Positions 6,096 to 6,874 of a stretch of 6,874 nucleotides of DNA are shown piece by piece. The translations under genes were made by a program, and so were the position numbers. Origin of the DNA: Candidatus Onthomorpha intestinigallinarum (GTDB lineage Bacteria; Bacteroidota; Bacteroidia; Bacteroidales; P3). The notes beneath the pieces are model-generated. The model made no database searches, was not told where the DNA came from, and was given only the letters and a program-made list of their open reading frames with translations. Positions within the stretch are counted from its first letter, which is position 1; each line of letters begins with the position of its first letter. The stretch lies in the NCBI GenBank assembly GCA_019114015.1, contig DXGG01000031.1:1-6874 (forward strand). Direction: 5' to 3'.

Positions 6096-6874
6096 TTAAC
6101 TGTTCATCGTCATCAGGAATTCTTCGTTTGAATCCGTGTTTTTCATTCTTCCCTTTATCAGTTCCATGGCTTCCTGCGAATTCATGTCCGCTATGTAGTT
6201 TCTCAATATGAGCATACGGTCCCATGTCGTCTTGTTGTGCAACAGATCGTCCCTTCTGGTGGAAGAAGCAACAAGATCGATTGCCGGATAAATCCTTTTG
6301 TTCGACAGCTTGCGGTCCAACTGCAACTCCATGTTTCCGGTGCCCTTGAATTCTTCAAAAATCACTTCGTCCATCTTTGAACCCGTTTCAGTCAGTGCAG
6401 TGGCTATGATTGTCAGCGAGCCTCCGTTCTCTATGTTTCTTGCAGCTCCGAAGAATCTTTTGGGTTTTTGCAACGCGTTTGCCTCAACTCCCCCCGAAAG
6501 AACCTTGCCGGATGCAGGCGCAACGGTGTTGTACGCTCTTGCAAGACGGGTTATGGAATCCAGCACTATCACTACGTCGTGTCCGCATTCGGTCATGCGC
6601 TTGGCTTTCTCCAATACTATGTTGGCTATCCTAACATGACGTTCGGCAGGCTCGTCGAAAGTGGAGGAAATGACCTCCGCATTGACCGTCCTCTGCATGT
6701 CGGTAACCTCTTCCGGTCTTTCGTCTATCAGAAGCACTATGAGATAAACCTCGGGATGGTTTGCGGCTATCGCGTTGGCTATTTCTTTCAGAAGAGTTGT
6801 CTTTCCGGTTTTAGGAGGTGCGACTATAAGGGCTCTCTGTCCTTTTCCGATAGGGGTGAAAAGGTCTATTATCC
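6096..6874 (-). CDS. rho: Transcription termination factor Rho, C-terminal ATPase part (5' end cut by window edge)
   Basis: Hexameric RNA-dependent ATPase and helicase that releases RNA polymerase at Rho-dependent terminators. The frame is open to the right edge, giving 258 residues; a GTG at 6737 is an internal valine codon, not the start. Visible in order: DLFTPIGKGQRALIVAPP (3-20) leading into the Walker A loop PPKTGKT (19-25), IDERPEEVTDM (49-59), Walker B VVIVLDS (100-106) with ITRLARAYN, the Q-loop region SGGVEANAL (126-134), KRFFGAARN (138-146), the arginine-containing GSLTIIATAL (151-160), and the R-loop KGTGNMEL (176-183). All match E. coli Rho closely in spacing. The N-terminal RNA-binding domain, and any insertion common in Bacteroidota Rho, lies outside the window. 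It is the first visible gene of the minus-strand series and is followed after 9 nt by the small cysteine-rich gene. 16 of 22 isoleucines in this part are ATA. Confidence 0.97.
   Translation of the reverse strand, partial: IIDLFTPIGKGQRALIVAPPKTGKTTLLKEIANAIAANHPEVYLIVLLIDERPEEVTDMQRTVNAEVISSTFDEPAERHVRIANIVLEKAKRMTECGHDVVIVLDSITRLARAYNTVAPASGKVLSGGVEANALQKPKRFFGAARNIENGGSLTIIATALTETGSKMDEVIFEEFKGTGNMELQLDRKLSNKRIYPAIDLVASSTRRDDLLHNKTTWDRMLILRNYIADMNSQEAMELIKGRMKNTDSNEEFLMTMNS

Noticed and set aside
6096..6737. A start codon for rho at the GTG at 6737
   Set aside because: The frame continues upstream through the Walker A loop and the DLFTPIGKGQR segment to the window edge, so this GTG is an internal valine codon.

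Overview
The window looks like ordinary, densely packed core chromosome from a member of the Bacteroidota, probably Bacteroidales. The evidence is a Porin_10-type outer-membrane protein with the lineage's usual motifs, a single-chain class II glycyl-tRNA synthetase in place of the alpha2beta2 enzyme of most proteobacteria, gene starts mostly lacking Shine-Dalgarno sequences, and a typical PAP2 variant. No species can be named. Base composition is moderate by eye, yet isoleucine is encoded mostly by ATA, which is the most distinctive genome-level trait here.

Layout: on the + strand, the 3' two-thirds of thioredoxin reductase (trxB, cut by the left edge) is followed after 3 nt by a 613-aa putative porin (642-2483). 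These converge, across 49 nt with no clear terminator, on a closely spaced minus-strand series. Read in transcription order from the right edge, that series is the C-terminal part of rho (cut by the edge), a 118-aa cysteine-rich protein of unknown function (5730-6086), a membrane-anchored glycerophosphodiester phosphodiesterase (start best placed at 5733, ATGA overlap with the gene before it), glycyl-tRNA synthetase (3304-4833), and a PAP2-family membrane phosphatase (2533-3282). Gaps in this series are 9 nt, a 4-nt overlap, 39 nt and 21 nt, so one transcription unit is plausible.

How the genes relate: rho and glyQS are housekeeping genes for transcription termination and translation. The GDPD and PAP2 proteins both act on phosphate esters and are both membrane-attached, so they could share a role in envelope lipid turnover, though adjacency is the only evidence. 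trxB serves cytosolic thiol redox balance, and the porin sits in the outer membrane; their pairing shows no obvious functional link.

I saw no mobile element, CRISPR array, tRNA or rRNA gene, phage gene or defence module, and no stretch above 300 bases without a gene. I do not think the window holds a new biological system. The item most worth following is the unassigned cysteine-rich protein between rho and the GDPD gene.
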